A stretch of 21,469 nt of DNA from Pseudomonadales bacterium (GCA_021295935.1 JAGWBL010000002.1:1658-23126); one strand, 5' to 3'. Shown: positions 8,392-16,514, numbered from the stretch's first letter. Program-made: numbers and translations. The notes: generated by a model not told the origin, from the sequence alone.

Positions 8392-10148
8392 CGGTCCACG
8401 TCCGCCATGACGAAATCGATGCTCGCGACGATCGCGATGAGATCCGCCACCATGAACCCGTTGCTGATGAACGGAATCTGTTGAAGCGCAGGAAAGGACG
8501 GCGTGCGCACTCGTGATCGGTACGCCATCGTTCCGCCGTCCGAAATGGAATAGAAACTGGTCCAGCCCTTGGTCGCCTCCACGATGGTGGCGGATTCGGA
8601 AGGGGGTATCACGGGACCCCAACTCACGTTCAGGAAGTGATGTATCAGCGTCTCGATGTCCTGCATGGTCCGCTCTTTCGGGGGCGGCGTTGTCAGTCGA
8701 TGATCCGCCTTGTAGGGGCCAGCAGGCATGTTCTCCGCGCACTGGCGGATGATGCGCAGGCTCTGGCGTATCTCCTCCACTCGCACGACGCACCGGTCGA
8801 AGCAGTCGCCGTTCGCCGCGGTGGGTATCTCGAAGTCGAACTGGTCGTAGCCGCTGTACGGTCGGTTCTTGCGGAGATCCCAGTCGTGGCCGGTGGCGCG
8901 CAGCGAAGGGCCGGTGATCCCCCAATCCAGACCCTCGGCAGCGGTGTAGGCCCCGATGCCCTTGGTGCGTCGTTGCAGGATCTTGTTCTTGAGGGCCATG
9001 TTCTCGTAGTGATCCAGTCGCTTCGGCATGTAGTCGCAGAAATCGATGACCATGCGATCCCAGCCCTCGGGCAGGTCCTGGCAGACGCCTCCGATTCGGA
9101 ACCAGCTCGGATGCATGCGACCTCCGGTGATCGCTTCCACGATGGAGAACAAGCGTTCCCGGTCCGCAAACATGTAGAAGACCGGAGACATCTGTCCCAC
9201 GTCCTGGGCGAACGTGCCGTAGAACAGCAGATGGCTGGCAACCCGGAACATCTCGCAAAGCATCACCCGTATGACCTCGGCACGCTCCGGCACCTGGATC
9301 CCCGCCATCGTCTCCACGTTCATGACGTACGGCAGGTTGTTCATCACGCCGCCCAGATAGTCAATGCGGTCCGTGTAAGGGATGTAGGTGTGCCAGCTCT
9401 GGCGCTCTGCCATCTTCTCTTGGCCGCGATGGTGGTACCCGATGTCTGGCACCGCCTGCACGATCACCTCGCCGTCGAGCTGTAGCGCAATGCGAAAGAC
9501 ACCGTGAACGCTTGGATGATTGGGACCCAGATTCAGGAACATGAAGTCCGTGTGCTCGGCGGTCCGGCTCATTCCCCACTCTTCGGGAACGAACCTCAGC
9601 GAATCCTGCTGCGCCTTCTGGAACTCCGGACTGTTCCGGTACGGGTCCATCTCCGTGGCCCGGGCCGGATGCTCCTTGCGCAGCGGGTGGCCCTGCCACA
9701 GCGGAGGGCTGAGTATTCGACGAAGATTGGCGTGCCCGTCAAACTTGACGCCGAACATGTCGAACGCCTCGCGTTCGTACCAGTCCGCCACCGGGTAGAT
9801 GGACGTTATGCTGTCGACGCTCTCCCCGTCGTCCAGCGCCACCTTCAGTCGCAGGTCACGATCGCTGGACAGGGAAATCAAGTGATAGAACACCGTGAAG
9901 TCGCAGTCCGGCTGGTCGTCGCGGAACTGCCTGAGGCGTTCATCGATGGCCGACAGGTCGAACAGGAGTTCGTACTTGTCGTCAGCCTCCTCCTTCAAGT
10001 ACCGCAACATGCTGCGAACCTGATCACGAGGAACCCAGATCGTGGGAATGCCGTCTGCCGTAGCCTGTTCCGCACAATCTATCCGGGGATCAGCAGCTAA
10101 TGCAGCGGCCGTGCCGCCGTCAGGCTGTCGTTCGGTTACTGTCGTCAC
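8388..10148 (-). CDS. nuoCD: NADH-quinone oxidoreductase fused subunit C/D
   Basis: This is a natural fusion of the 30-kDa (NuoC) and 49-kDa (NuoD) peripheral-arm subunits; the NuoD part forms the quinone site with NuoB and NuoH. The 586-residue product is close to the 596-600 residues of enteric NuoCD. The NuoC part covers about residues 1-170 with the signature WYEREAFDMFG (123-133). A linker with RFVPEEWGM follows, then NuoD from about residue 200 with LNLGPNHPSVHG, PDIGYHHRG and YTDRIDYLGG, ending SIDFVMADVDR. The start is GTG (10146-10148), 3 bases after the nuoB stop, with no clear ribosome site, so coupling to nuoB is likely. Fused nuoCD is typical of many gammaproteobacteria. Confidence 0.97.
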   Translation of the reverse strand: MTTVTERQPDGGTAAALAADPRIDCAEQATADGIPTIWVPRDQVRSMLRYLKEEADDKYELLFDLSAIDERLRQFRDDQPDCDFTVFYHLISLSSDRDLRLKVALDDGESVDSITSIYPVADWYEREAFDMFGVKFDGHANLRRILSPPLWQGHPLRKEHPARATEMDPYRNSPEFQKAQQDSLRFVPEEWGMSRTAEHTDFMFLNLGPNHPSVHGVFRIALQLDGEVIVQAVPDIGYHHRGQEKMAERQSWHTYIPYTDRIDYLGGVMNNLPYVMNVETMAGIQVPERAEVIRVMLCEMFRVASHLLFYGTFAQDVGQMSPVFYMFADRERLFSIVEAITGGRMHPSWFRIGGVCQDLPEGWDRMVIDFCDYMPKRLDHYENMALKNKILQRRTKGIGAYTAAEGLDWGITGPSLRATGHDWDLRKNRPYSGYDQFDFEIPTAANGDCFDRCVVRVEEIRQSLRIIRQCAENMPAGPYKADHRLTTPPPKERTMQDIETLIHHFLNVSWGPVIPPSESATIVEATKGWTSFYSISDGGTMAYRSRVRTPSFPALQQIPFISNGFMVADLIAIVASIDFVMADVDR

Positions 10149-10151
10149 GAT

Positions 10152-10841
10152 CTACGTGCCGCGCTTGCTGCCCAGCAGGGAGTCCGACAACGGCGCATCG
10201 CCGACCGTTTTCGGTTCTGCGAGCTCCGTAGCCTGCATGCGACTAGGATTGTGGATGTCACGCTGACTGGGCTTGTACTTCCTGTTGACGCTTCCGTCTT
10301 CGCCCAGCACCCACGAGAGCGGCCTGGGCGTGTTCTTCACCGCCTCCTGAAGCAATGTCAGGCCCTGCATGAACGCCTCGGGTCTTGGCGGACAGCCGGG
10401 CACATACACATCCACCGGCAGGAACTTGTCCGCCCCCTGCACCACGCTGTAGATGTCGAACATGCCGCCGGAGTTGGCGCAAGCGCCCATGGAGATCACC
10501 CACCGCGGTTCCAGCAGTTGTTCGTAGAGATGCTGCAGCACGGGGGCCATCTTGCGAAACACCGTGCCCGACACCACGATCAGATCCGCCTGGCGTGGCG
10601 TCGCGCGAATCACTTCGGCCCCGAACCTCGCCAGGTCATGGCGCGACGTGAACGCCGTGGCCATCTCCACGTAGCAACAGGAAAGGCCGAAGTTGAACGG
10701 CCAAATGGAGTTGGCCCGCCCCCATGCGATCAGATCCTCCAGCCGCGCCGTCAGGAAGCCGCGAGCGGAGTCCTCCGTGTAGGCGTCCTCGACCTCGGTC
10801 ATCGGCTGGTCCGGAACCGCCTGCACCAGTCGCCACTGCAC
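10152..10841 (-). CDS. nuoB: NADH-quinone oxidoreductase subunit B (cluster N2)
   Basis: This subunit carries the terminal 4Fe-4S cluster N2, which reduces quinone. Ligands are the adjacent pair C55 and C56 (GLSCCYVEM), C121 (GACANSGG) and C150 (PGCPPRPE), in a 229-residue product. I chose GTG at 10839-10841: it shares one base with the nuoA stop (TAGTG), as at the nuoF-nuoG junction, and its first residues MQWRLVQ resemble the MxYxLTR start of known gammaproteobacterial NuoB. An ATG at 10800-10802 would give 216 residues and remains possible. The gene ends with TAG, 3 bases before nuoCD. Confidence 0.95.
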   Translation of the reverse strand: MQWRLVQAVPDQPMTEVEDAYTEDSARGFLTARLEDLIAWGRANSIWPFNFGLSCCYVEMATAFTSRHDLARFGAEVIRATPRQADLIVVSGTVFRKMAPVLQHLYEQLLEPRWVISMGACANSGGMFDIYSVVQGADKFLPVDVYVPGCPPRPEAFMQGLTLLQEAVKNTPRPLSWVLGEDGSVNRKYKPSQRDIHNPSRMQATELAEPKTVGDAPLSDSLLGSKRGT

Positions 10842-11281
10842 TATCGACCGGCCTCGCGTGTGGCGTAGCTCGCCGGGTGGGTATGCCTTGACTTGACTCC
10901 CCAATCCAGCGCGCCGGTTCGAAGTTCGTAGAGCAGGGCGATCAGCAGGATGCCGATGAACACCGTCACCGCCCAGTATCCCGACCAGCCCGTGTCTCCG
11001 GCGGACACGGCCCACGCCACGATAAAGATCGTCTCGAGATCGAATATCACGAAGAAGATGGCGACCAGGTAGAACTCGATGGAAAGCCGCATGTCCGCGG
11101 CGTCGCCCACGGGAACGATGCCTGACTCGTAAGGCATGTCCTGCGCCCCTCCGTGGCGGCTCTTGGAACCAAGAAACCACGAGGCGACAAGGCAAGCGCC
11201 CAGCATGCCGATGACGGTTGCCACAAAGAGGAGAAACGGCCACACGTCGACAGCAGTGGCAACAGCACCGGCGTCAGTCAT
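10841..11281 (-). CDS. nuoA: NADH-quinone oxidoreductase subunit A
   Basis: This three-helix membrane subunit at the junction of the two arms is the first gene of the operon. The 146-residue product has helix 1 at about residues 13-36, the conserved loop PYESGIVPVGDA, and FYLVAIFFVIFDLETIFIV with the conserved acidic DLE. The length is close to E. coli NuoA (147). The start is ATG 11279-11281; no strong ribosome site is visible. The stop TAG overlaps the nuoB GTG. The operon promoter should lie in the gap up to 11546. Confidence 0.96.
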   Translation of the reverse strand: MTDAGAVATAVDVWPFLLFVATVIGMLGACLVASWFLGSKSRHGGAQDMPYESGIVPVGDAADMRLSIEFYLVAIFFVIFDLETIFIVAWAVSAGDTGWSGYWAVTVFIGILLIALLYELRTGALDWGVKSRHTHPASYATREAGR

Positions 11282-11546
11282 CGCCGGTCCGGATCTGCTG
11301 GGCTGTCAGGTGTGTCGAGAAGGGTCTGGATCGGCTCTTCACGCGATGGATGGGGTGCTTGGCACCAAGTCGGCATTTTATGCCGTGGCCGCCGCGGTTT
11401 CCGGCTTGTACCCGCGCCGTGGCGGATCCCGGAGCCCGTGTTCGAGGGCACGCGCGAACACCTCTCCCATCGGAGCATGGTGACACCCAAGGCAGGGGTG
11501 GGTTCATAGAATCCCCGGGGTCCCGTAATCTTTCCGCTCGGGCATC
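11282..11546. other. Divergent intergenic region upstream of nuoA
   Basis: This 265-base gap separates nuoA (leftward) from a membrane-protein gene (rightward). I found no tRNA or secG gene here, unlike the E. coli-type neighbourhood of some relatives. It contains two adjacent perfect inverted repeats at 11358-11385 and a CCCCGGGG palindrome at 11513-11520. On the minus strand TAAAAT (11376-11381) could serve as a -10 box for nuo, but no good -35 partner is visible. Confidence 0.4.
11358..11385. repeat. Two adjacent perfect inverted repeats upstream of nuoA
   Basis: CTTGG-CA-CCAAG lies at 11358-11369, followed one base later by CGGCAT-TTT-ATGCCG at 11371-11385. They sit 77-104 bases upstream of the nuoA start. 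Such paired dyads can be operators or small hairpins in the 5' leader. The second overlaps a possible nuo -10 box (TAAAAT on the minus strand). Function is inferred only. Confidence 0.4.
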
Positions 11547-11987
11547 GTGCCGCTCTTCGCCTCCTCCGACCGTCCAAAGTCCATATCGCTTGCAGTACTG
11601 CTCATCTGCGCCAACGTCGTGCTGCTTGTGTTGTTCTGGGTTCTGGCACCTGCGGAGGTCAAGAGCAACGGGGGGCAAGTTCTCGGAATCGTGTTCTGGT
11701 GCTGGATGGCGTGGGCATGCGCATTCGGGCATGGCTGGTGCCGCTGGTTCGTGCTGGTGGCGTTGGTGGCGTTCGCGGTGGGCGTTTACAACTCGGGCAT
11801 GGTTCACGCTTGGGGCGACGCTCTCGACCAACTCGCACGCCACTCCGATCCGGTGACGACCACGACCAAGGCGATGGGCGTGGTGATCGCGGCGCTGCTG
11901 TTTCTTCCGACTTCCCGCCGTTGGTTTCGCCAACATCGAGTTTCACGCGGCGTTCAGCCCGACGAGGCCGATTCGCCCCGATCCTGA
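11547..11987 (+). CDS. Hypothetical four-helix membrane protein
   Basis: I do not recognise the family. The 146-residue product has four likely membrane segments at about residues 13-34, 45-62, 66-83 and 107-121, with a short HGWCRW turn between the second and third. The C-terminal tail (RRWFRQHRVSR, then an acidic stretch) is charged and probably cytoplasmic. A stop lies 21 bases upstream in frame and no earlier start exists, so GTG 11547-11549 is the first possible start. No ribosome site is visible, which lowers confidence. It is divergent from nuoA, and no neighbour explains its role. Confidence 0.55.
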   Translation: MPLFASSDRPKSISLAVLLICANVVLLVLFWVLAPAEVKSNGGQVLGIVFWCWMAWACAFGHGWCRWFVLVALVAFAVGVYNSGMVHAWGDALDQLARHSDPVTTTTKAMGVVIAALLFLPTSRRWFRQHRVSRGVQPDEADSPRS

Positions 11988-12452
11988 TTGCAGGATTTCA
12001 GTTCGAGAAGCGAATCGTTGCGACACGTAACGTCGCCAGCCTGCCCATACTTGGGCCTGTGGCAGGACAAAGGCGGTTGTTTCGGTCGGGAATGAGCGGG
12101 GGTTTCGTCGACCCCGCCACGTCTCGGAAAACGACCGACTTTGCGTTCACTGGGTTCGGAGATGCGAGTGAAGGCATTGGATGCGTAGGGAGTTCTTGCA
12201 TTTGCACGAACGACTTGCTTGCGGGCAACGCAATCGAGCTCACATGCTTCCGACAACCGCTGCGCCCGACCACCTGGAATGCATGCCTCCGTGAGGGCGG
12301 TTCCGCGTCCGCGATTGCTGGGAGTTTCCGGTCGGCGGTTAGACGACATTACGTGCCGGCGGTGAGCCCTCCTCGAAGGACCATGTGACGAACCCTTGCC
12401 ATGACGTAGCGACAGCGAATGTCGATCAAGGGAAGACAGGAGAACGAATTCG
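11988..12452. other. 465-base gap with no convincing gene
   Basis: Open frames exist on both strands, but they lack ribosome sites, run through neighbouring genes in the wrong frame, and have low-complexity basic composition. The region holds imperfect inverted repeats at 12022-12037 and 12342-12357 and a nested pair of perfect stems between 12082 and 12138. It may be a decayed short mobile or repetitive element, or simply the leader of the next genes. Confidence 0.4.
12022..12357. repeat. Segment bounded by imperfect inverted repeats
   Basis: GACACGTAACGTCGCC (12022-12037) is matched on the opposite strand at 12342-12357 by GGCACGTAATGTCGTC, sharing the core CACGTAAyGTCG. Extending inward to 24 bases, about 17 match. 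Inside, TCGGTCG (12082-12088) pairs with CGACCGA (12132-12138), and GCGGGG (12096-12101) pairs with CCCCGC (12112-12117). No target-site duplication is obvious. A degraded MITE-like element is possible, but chance is not excluded. Confidence 0.3.
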
Positions 12453-12653
12453 ATGACAAGAACCGTCAAGTTTCCCGCTCAGCAAGATGCGCCGGGGCGG
12501 AAAGGGATCAACCTAGTGGCCCAGGAGGCTGGTTTGCGCAGAGCGCTGAAATTGACCGAGAGCAAGGTCGCTGCAAATGGCGACGACTGGACATCCCTCG
12601 ATCTGTTGCCGGTAACAAGCGCGTGGTCGAAGGAGCAGGAACATGACCGCTAG
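12453..12653 (+). CDS. Small hypothetical protein, first gene of a two-gene cassette
   Basis: I do not recognise this 66-residue product. It has no membrane segment or cysteine and is rich in charged and polar residues. It may form a helix around VAQEAGLRRALKLTESKV and ends with SAWSKEQEHDR. The ATG at 12453 has AGGAG (12438-12442) 10 bases upstream. The frame overlaps the start of the cupin-like gene by 11 bases, so the two are probably co-translated. The longer start at 12419 is in another frame and less likely. The ribosome site and coupling are the main support; composition alone would not decide it. Confidence 0.45.
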   Translation: MTRTVKFPAQQDAPGRKGINLVAQEAGLRRALKLTESKVAANGDDWTSLDLLPVTSAWSKEQEHDR

Positions 12654-13302
12654 ACCTGCGCCTGCCGGAGACTGGCATCTGGCGCCTCGGCATCGGAAGG
12701 CTCCCGAGACGATGCATGCACCGACGCTGCCACGTGAGAATCGGGTCGACAAGGACTGGGTTGAGTTGCCATCGGGCCGTCCAGCGCCGAGATGGCTTCG
12801 CCCGCTGTTGCGGCGACTTCCAGGAAAGCACATCGAATTGGGAAGCGAGCCTTATCTGACGCGATGGATGCTCAAGGGAGATGGCAGCGGAAGGAGTTGG
12901 GAGATCTACATTCACCATCTTCACGCCATCGATGTCTCCCGATTCCTGCACAACCACCCCTGGCGGTGGTTCCTTGCGTTCGTTCTCGCTGGAGGCTACG
13001 GCCAGGACACAGTGGACAACCGGATCGGGAGGGTCCGAAGAGAGCGCATCAACTGGTTCAACCTGTTCATCGGTCAGAACCGTTACCACGCCATCAGGGA
13101 GATCAGCGACGGCGGGGTGTGGACACTCGTGGTTTCGTCACGCAGGAACGGGCACTTGTGGGGGTACTGGGATTCAGACCGGCAAACGCATTTGCCAGAC
13201 GACGAGGATCCGGAAGCGAAGACTTCGTCCGTGACGATCTACTTCGATCGAAATTTGCGGGTTCGAAGGCGGCAACCTGCGGCGCCACCTGCTTCGCACT
13301 GA
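12643..13302 (+). CDS. Cupin-like hypothetical protein
   Basis: This 219-residue soluble protein is probably of the double-stranded beta-helix (cupin) type. The core is YLTRWML at 71-77, EIYIHHLHAIDVSRFLHNHPWRW at 87-109, FVLAGGYG at 113-120, and RYHAIREISDGGVWTLVVSS at 148-166, ending HLWGYWDSD. H103, H105 and H149 are a plausible metal triad. The order of an HxHPW motif, an LxGGY motif, a YHxI motif and a final WGYW resembles a family I know from uncharacterised bacterial and phage proteins; this is recollection, not a search. About 60 N-terminal residues are basic and proline-rich and look disordered. The start is well supported by AAGGAG (12630-12635) 7 bases before the ATG. Substrate is unknown. 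Confidence 0.75.
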   Translation: MTARPAPAGDWHLAPRHRKAPETMHAPTLPRENRVDKDWVELPSGRPAPRWLRPLLRRLPGKHIELGSEPYLTRWMLKGDGSGRSWEIYIHHLHAIDVSRFLHNHPWRWFLAFVLAGGYGQDTVDNRIGRVRRERINWFNLFIGQNRYHAIREISDGGVWTLVVSSRRNGHLWGYWDSDRQTHLPDDEDPEAKTSSVTIYFDRNLRVRRRQPAAPPASH

Positions 13303-13348
13303 CCCGCGAACGCGCGACGCAAGTCCGAGCCCCGATTGGAACGCTTGC

Positions 13349-15961
13349 CTACGCGGCTTGATCCCGGCTGGGCGAAGTCTCCGCGTCCAGAGCGCTGAAC
13401 GTGACCTCACCCCCTTTGGCATCGATTCGAACGACGCTGCCGGAAGAGAGCTCGCCCGCCAACACCCGCTGAGCCAGGGGATTCTCGATTCGTTGCTGGA
13501 TGGCGCGCTTGAGCGGACGCGCACCGTAAACGGGGTCGTACCCCGCTTCCGCGAGCAAGTCCAAAGCCTCCGGTTCGAGCTGCACCGCAACACCCTGCTC
13601 TTCCAGACGGCCTGCCAGCAGGCCCAGCTGCAGTTCCGCGATCCTCCTGATCTGATCCAGCTCCAGTGGTCCAAACACCACGATCTCGTCTATGCGGTTG
13701 ACGAACTCGGGATTCAAGAGCGACAGGACGGATTCCAAGGCACGATCCTTGATCGCCGCGTGATCGTGGGCCGCGGCCAATTCCTGGATGTCCGCGGATC
13801 CGAGATTGCTTGTCATGACGATGACGGTGTTGCGAAAGTCCACCGTGCGTCCCTGCCCATCGGTCAGACGGCCCTCGTCCAGCACCTGCAGCAGTACGTT
13901 GAACACGTCCCTGTGAGCTTTCTCGATTTCGTCCAGCAGGAGCACCGAGTAAGGCTTGCGTCGAACGCGCTCCGTGAGATAGCCGCCCTCGTCGTAGCCG
14001 ACGTACCCCGGCGGCGCCCCGATCAGGCGCGAAACCGTGTGCTTTTCCATGAATTCCGACATGTCAATCCGAGTCATCGCGGCTTCCGTATCGAACAGGA
14101 ACTCCGCGAGAGCCTTGGTCAACTCGGTCTTCCCTACACCTGTCGGACCCAGAAACAGGAACGAGCCGTTCGGTCGATCCGAACTGGAGAGCCCCGCCCG
14201 ACTCCTCCGAATGGCGTTGGAAACCGCCTCGACCGCTTCGTACAGCCCCACAAGACGCCGGAGGATCGCCTCCTCCATGCGAAGCATCTTGTGGCGTTCG
14301 CCCTCCAGCATCTTAGCGACCGGAATGCCTGTCCAAGAGGACACGACGCTCGCGATCTCTTCCTCGGTGACACGGGTCCTGAGCAACTGGAATTCCTCCC
14401 CCTGACTCCTGGACGATTCCTCAACACGTCTCTCCAGTTCAGGAATCACTCCATGAATGAGTTCGGACATCCGACGCAGGTCACCCGCCTGCTCCGCTCG
14501 TTCGACTTGCAGGCGCGCGTCCTCGAGTTCTTCTCGGGAGCGCTGCGAAGACGCTAGCGAGGACTTCTCGCCCCGCAATGTTTCCTCGTGACCTGCCAAC
14601 TCGCTCTCCAGCTCCTCTATCGTCTGTTCCAGCCTTGCGCGTCGTTCCTTCGATGCGTCGTCCTTCTCCTTTAGCAGTGACTCTCTCTCGATTTTCAGCT
14701 GAATCAACCTACGTTCCAAGCGATCAATCACTTCAGGTCTTGAATCGATTTCCATGCGTATCCGGCTTCCAGCTTCGTCCACCAAGTCGATTGCCTTGTC
14801 CGGCAACTGCCGATCGGCGATGTACCTATGCGAGAGCGTGGCGGCAGCAATCAGTGCGGGGTCGGTGATGTCCACGCCGTGGTGCACCTCGTAGCGCTCC
14901 TTCAGTCCCCGCAGGATTGCGACCGTATCTTCCACCGTCGGCTCGTCCAGCTGGATGCGCTGGAATCTCCGTTCGAGCGCTGCGTCCTTCTCGATGCACT
15001 TTCGGTACTCATCGAGTGTGGTCGCGCCGACGCAATGCAGCTCGCCGCGTGCCAGGGCCGGCTTCAGCATGTTGCCGGCGTCCATGCTTCCCTCCGCCTT
15101 CCCAGCACCGACCAGAAGGTGGAGCTCGTCGATGAACAGAATGAACTCGCCCTGCTGCTTCGCCAGTTCCTTGAGCAGCGACTTCACTCGTTCCTCAAAC
15201 TGGCCGCGGAACTGCGTGCCCGCCACCAACGATCCGGTATCCAGAGCCAGCACCCGCTTGTCCTTGATTCCCTCGGGCACTTGGTCACGCACGATCCGTT
15301 GCGCAAGTCCCTCGACAACCGCGGTCTTGCCGACTCCCGGTTCTCCTATCAGCACGGGGTTGTTCTTGCGACGCCGCTGCAGAATCTGGATCGTCCTGCG
15401 AATCTCGTCGTCCCTGCCGATGACCGGGTCCAGCTTGCCGTCCCGCGCGCGCTGCGTGAGGTCCAGCGTGTACTTGTCGATGGCTTCCCTTTGTTCCTCG
15501 GTCTTCGGATCGGTGACGCTCTCTCCGCCCCGCACCTCGTCGATCGCTTGTTCAAGGCTGTCCTTGGAAAGACCGTGTTTCGACATCAGATCACCGATCG
15601 GATCCTTGATCTCGAACAGCGCGAGCGGAAAGAGCTCCGTTGCCAGGTAGGTATCGCCCTTCCTCCGGGCGATCTGTTCGACAACGTTCATCGCTCGACG
15701 CATCCGGTCGGAGATCGCCAGATCGCCCGCATGTCCCGACACCCTTGCCTCACGATCAAGCTGGGAGCTCAGTTCGCGTTCGAGTGCAGAAAGGTCGCCC
15801 CCCGCCGTGGCTAGAATCTTTCGCGCCGAGCCCGTTCGATCCGCGAGCATCGCCTGCAGTACGTGGGTCGGCAGAACGAACTGATGGTCCCTAGCGTTCG
15901 CCAGGCTCTGGGCGTTGGCCAACGCCTCCGTGAATTTGGGCGTGAGCTTGTCGAGCTGCAT
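13349..15961 (-). CDS. clpB: ATP-dependent disaggregase ClpB
   Basis: This is an AAA+ hexameric chaperone that threads proteins out of aggregates together with DnaK. The 870-residue product has the family's usual length and order. The Clp N domain is at about 1-145. AAA domain 1 has Walker A GEPGVGKT (206-213), Walker B FILFIDE (273-279), pore loop with FRG (251-253) and arginine fingers R331/R332. The coiled-coil middle domain spans about 405-525. AAA domain 2 has Walker A GPTGVGKT (605-612), Walker B VLLLDE (673-678) and pore loop GYVGY (652-656). One oddity: the conserved VGQDEAV box before the second Walker A reads VGLYEAV (571-577). No ribosome site is clear and I saw no convincing heat-shock promoter upstream. 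It ends with TAG, 46 bases from the convergent cupin-like gene. Confidence 0.97.
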   Translation of the reverse strand: MQLDKLTPKFTEALANAQSLANARDHQFVLPTHVLQAMLADRTGSARKILATAGGDLSALERELSSQLDREARVSGHAGDLAISDRMRRAMNVVEQIARRKGDTYLATELFPLALFEIKDPIGDLMSKHGLSKDSLEQAIDEVRGGESVTDPKTEEQREAIDKYTLDLTQRARDGKLDPVIGRDDEIRRTIQILQRRRKNNPVLIGEPGVGKTAVVEGLAQRIVRDQVPEGIKDKRVLALDTGSLVAGTQFRGQFEERVKSLLKELAKQQGEFILFIDELHLLVGAGKAEGSMDAGNMLKPALARGELHCVGATTLDEYRKCIEKDAALERRFQRIQLDEPTVEDTVAILRGLKERYEVHHGVDITDPALIAAATLSHRYIADRQLPDKAIDLVDEAGSRIRMEIDSRPEVIDRLERRLIQLKIERESLLKEKDDASKERRARLEQTIEELESELAGHEETLRGEKSSLASSQRSREELEDARLQVERAEQAGDLRRMSELIHGVIPELERRVEESSRSQGEEFQLLRTRVTEEEIASVVSSWTGIPVAKMLEGERHKMLRMEEAILRRLVGLYEAVEAVSNAIRRSRAGLSSSDRPNGSFLFLGPTGVGKTELTKALAEFLFDTEAAMTRIDMSEFMEKHTVSRLIGAPPGYVGYDEGGYLTERVRRKPYSVLLLDEIEKAHRDVFNVLLQVLDEGRLTDGQGRTVDFRNTVIVMTSNLGSADIQELAAAHDHAAIKDRALESVLSLLNPEFVNRIDEIVVFGPLELDQIRRIAELQLGLLAGRLEEQGVAVQLEPEALDLLAEAGYDPVYGARPLKRAIQQRIENPLAQRVLAGELSSGSVVRIDAKGGEVTFSALDAETSPSRDQAA

Positions 15962-16514
15962 CGTCTGTTCGGCGGGTTCACTGCTTCGATCTGTCTACCT
16001 GTAGGTGGTGGTGATGCCCACGAACGCAAGCCGCATGCCGATCTGCCGCATGCTGGACACTGGGAAAGTTCGCGCCCTTGGGCGAGAGCGGCGGCTTGAT
16101 CAGAGAAGACCCGCATTAGCGTTGCGGATTCGCGACCATCGCTTCGGCTATTGAACAAGGGTCTGTCGGCGCCCCGGCCCCCGACACGACCCTGAGCACC
16201 GACGATCCTGCCATCTCAAGCCAGCCCGACGGAGAATCCAAGACGCCGCTGCAGCGGCAGTCCTCCGGCAGTCAGGAAGAGAGCAGGTGGCCGGCCGCCT
16301 CGGAGGACGTACCCTCATCGTTCGAGCAGACCGTCGTTCGGTTGGCCTTCAAGCCTTGAATGCCCGTCGCTACCGTTCTCGACGATCTCCTCAAGCGCGT
16401 TTCGCTACCGCTCTTTCAGCACCATCCCGCTCCTTGGGCTCGATGGTCGCTCGCTCTCTGAGGCGACCCGTTGGATCGCTGGAAGCGCGTCCTCAGATCA
16501 GGAGTGGCGCAACA
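15962..16514. other. 553-base gap between clpB and the acyl-CoA dehydrogenase genes
   Basis: I see no convincing gene here. A 113-residue frame at 16287-16628 (plus) runs antisense into the dehydrogenase gene, is arginine-rich, and has no ribosome site. The region must contain the clpB promoter and the end of the dehydrogenase transcript. It has a perfect 14-base palindrome GCCGCTGCAGCGGC at 16245-16258 and a 6-base stem at 16445-16468. Confidence 0.4.
16445..16468 (-). terminator. Possible weak stem-loop after the dehydrogenase operon
   Basis: GGTCGC (16445-16450) pairs with GCGACC (16463-16468) across a 12-base loop, 47 bases beyond the stop of the second dehydrogenase gene. No T-run follows on the minus strand, so intrinsic termination is doubtful. 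Confidence 0.2.

Noticed and set aside
11360..11374. Sigma-54-like TGGCAC-N5-CGGC on the plus strand
   Set aside because: The GG and GC spacing fits, but the -12 part lacks TTGC, and it lies about 170 bases from the only downstream gene. Overlap with the dyad explains the match.
11954..12469. Minus-strand frame of 171 residues
   Set aside because: No ribosome site, no motif, Arg/Ser-rich, and it overlaps the start of the small coupled gene; a chance frame in the gap.
16095..16118. Heat-shock-like CTTGAT...CCCGCATTA near clpB
   Set aside because: It is on the plus strand, pointing away from clpB, and the spacing of 9 bases is too short for sigma-32.
15811..16158. Minus-strand frame of 115 residues with CPACG
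   Set aside because: It overlaps the clpB N-terminus in another frame; the two cysteines are isolated and no further metal ligands follow.
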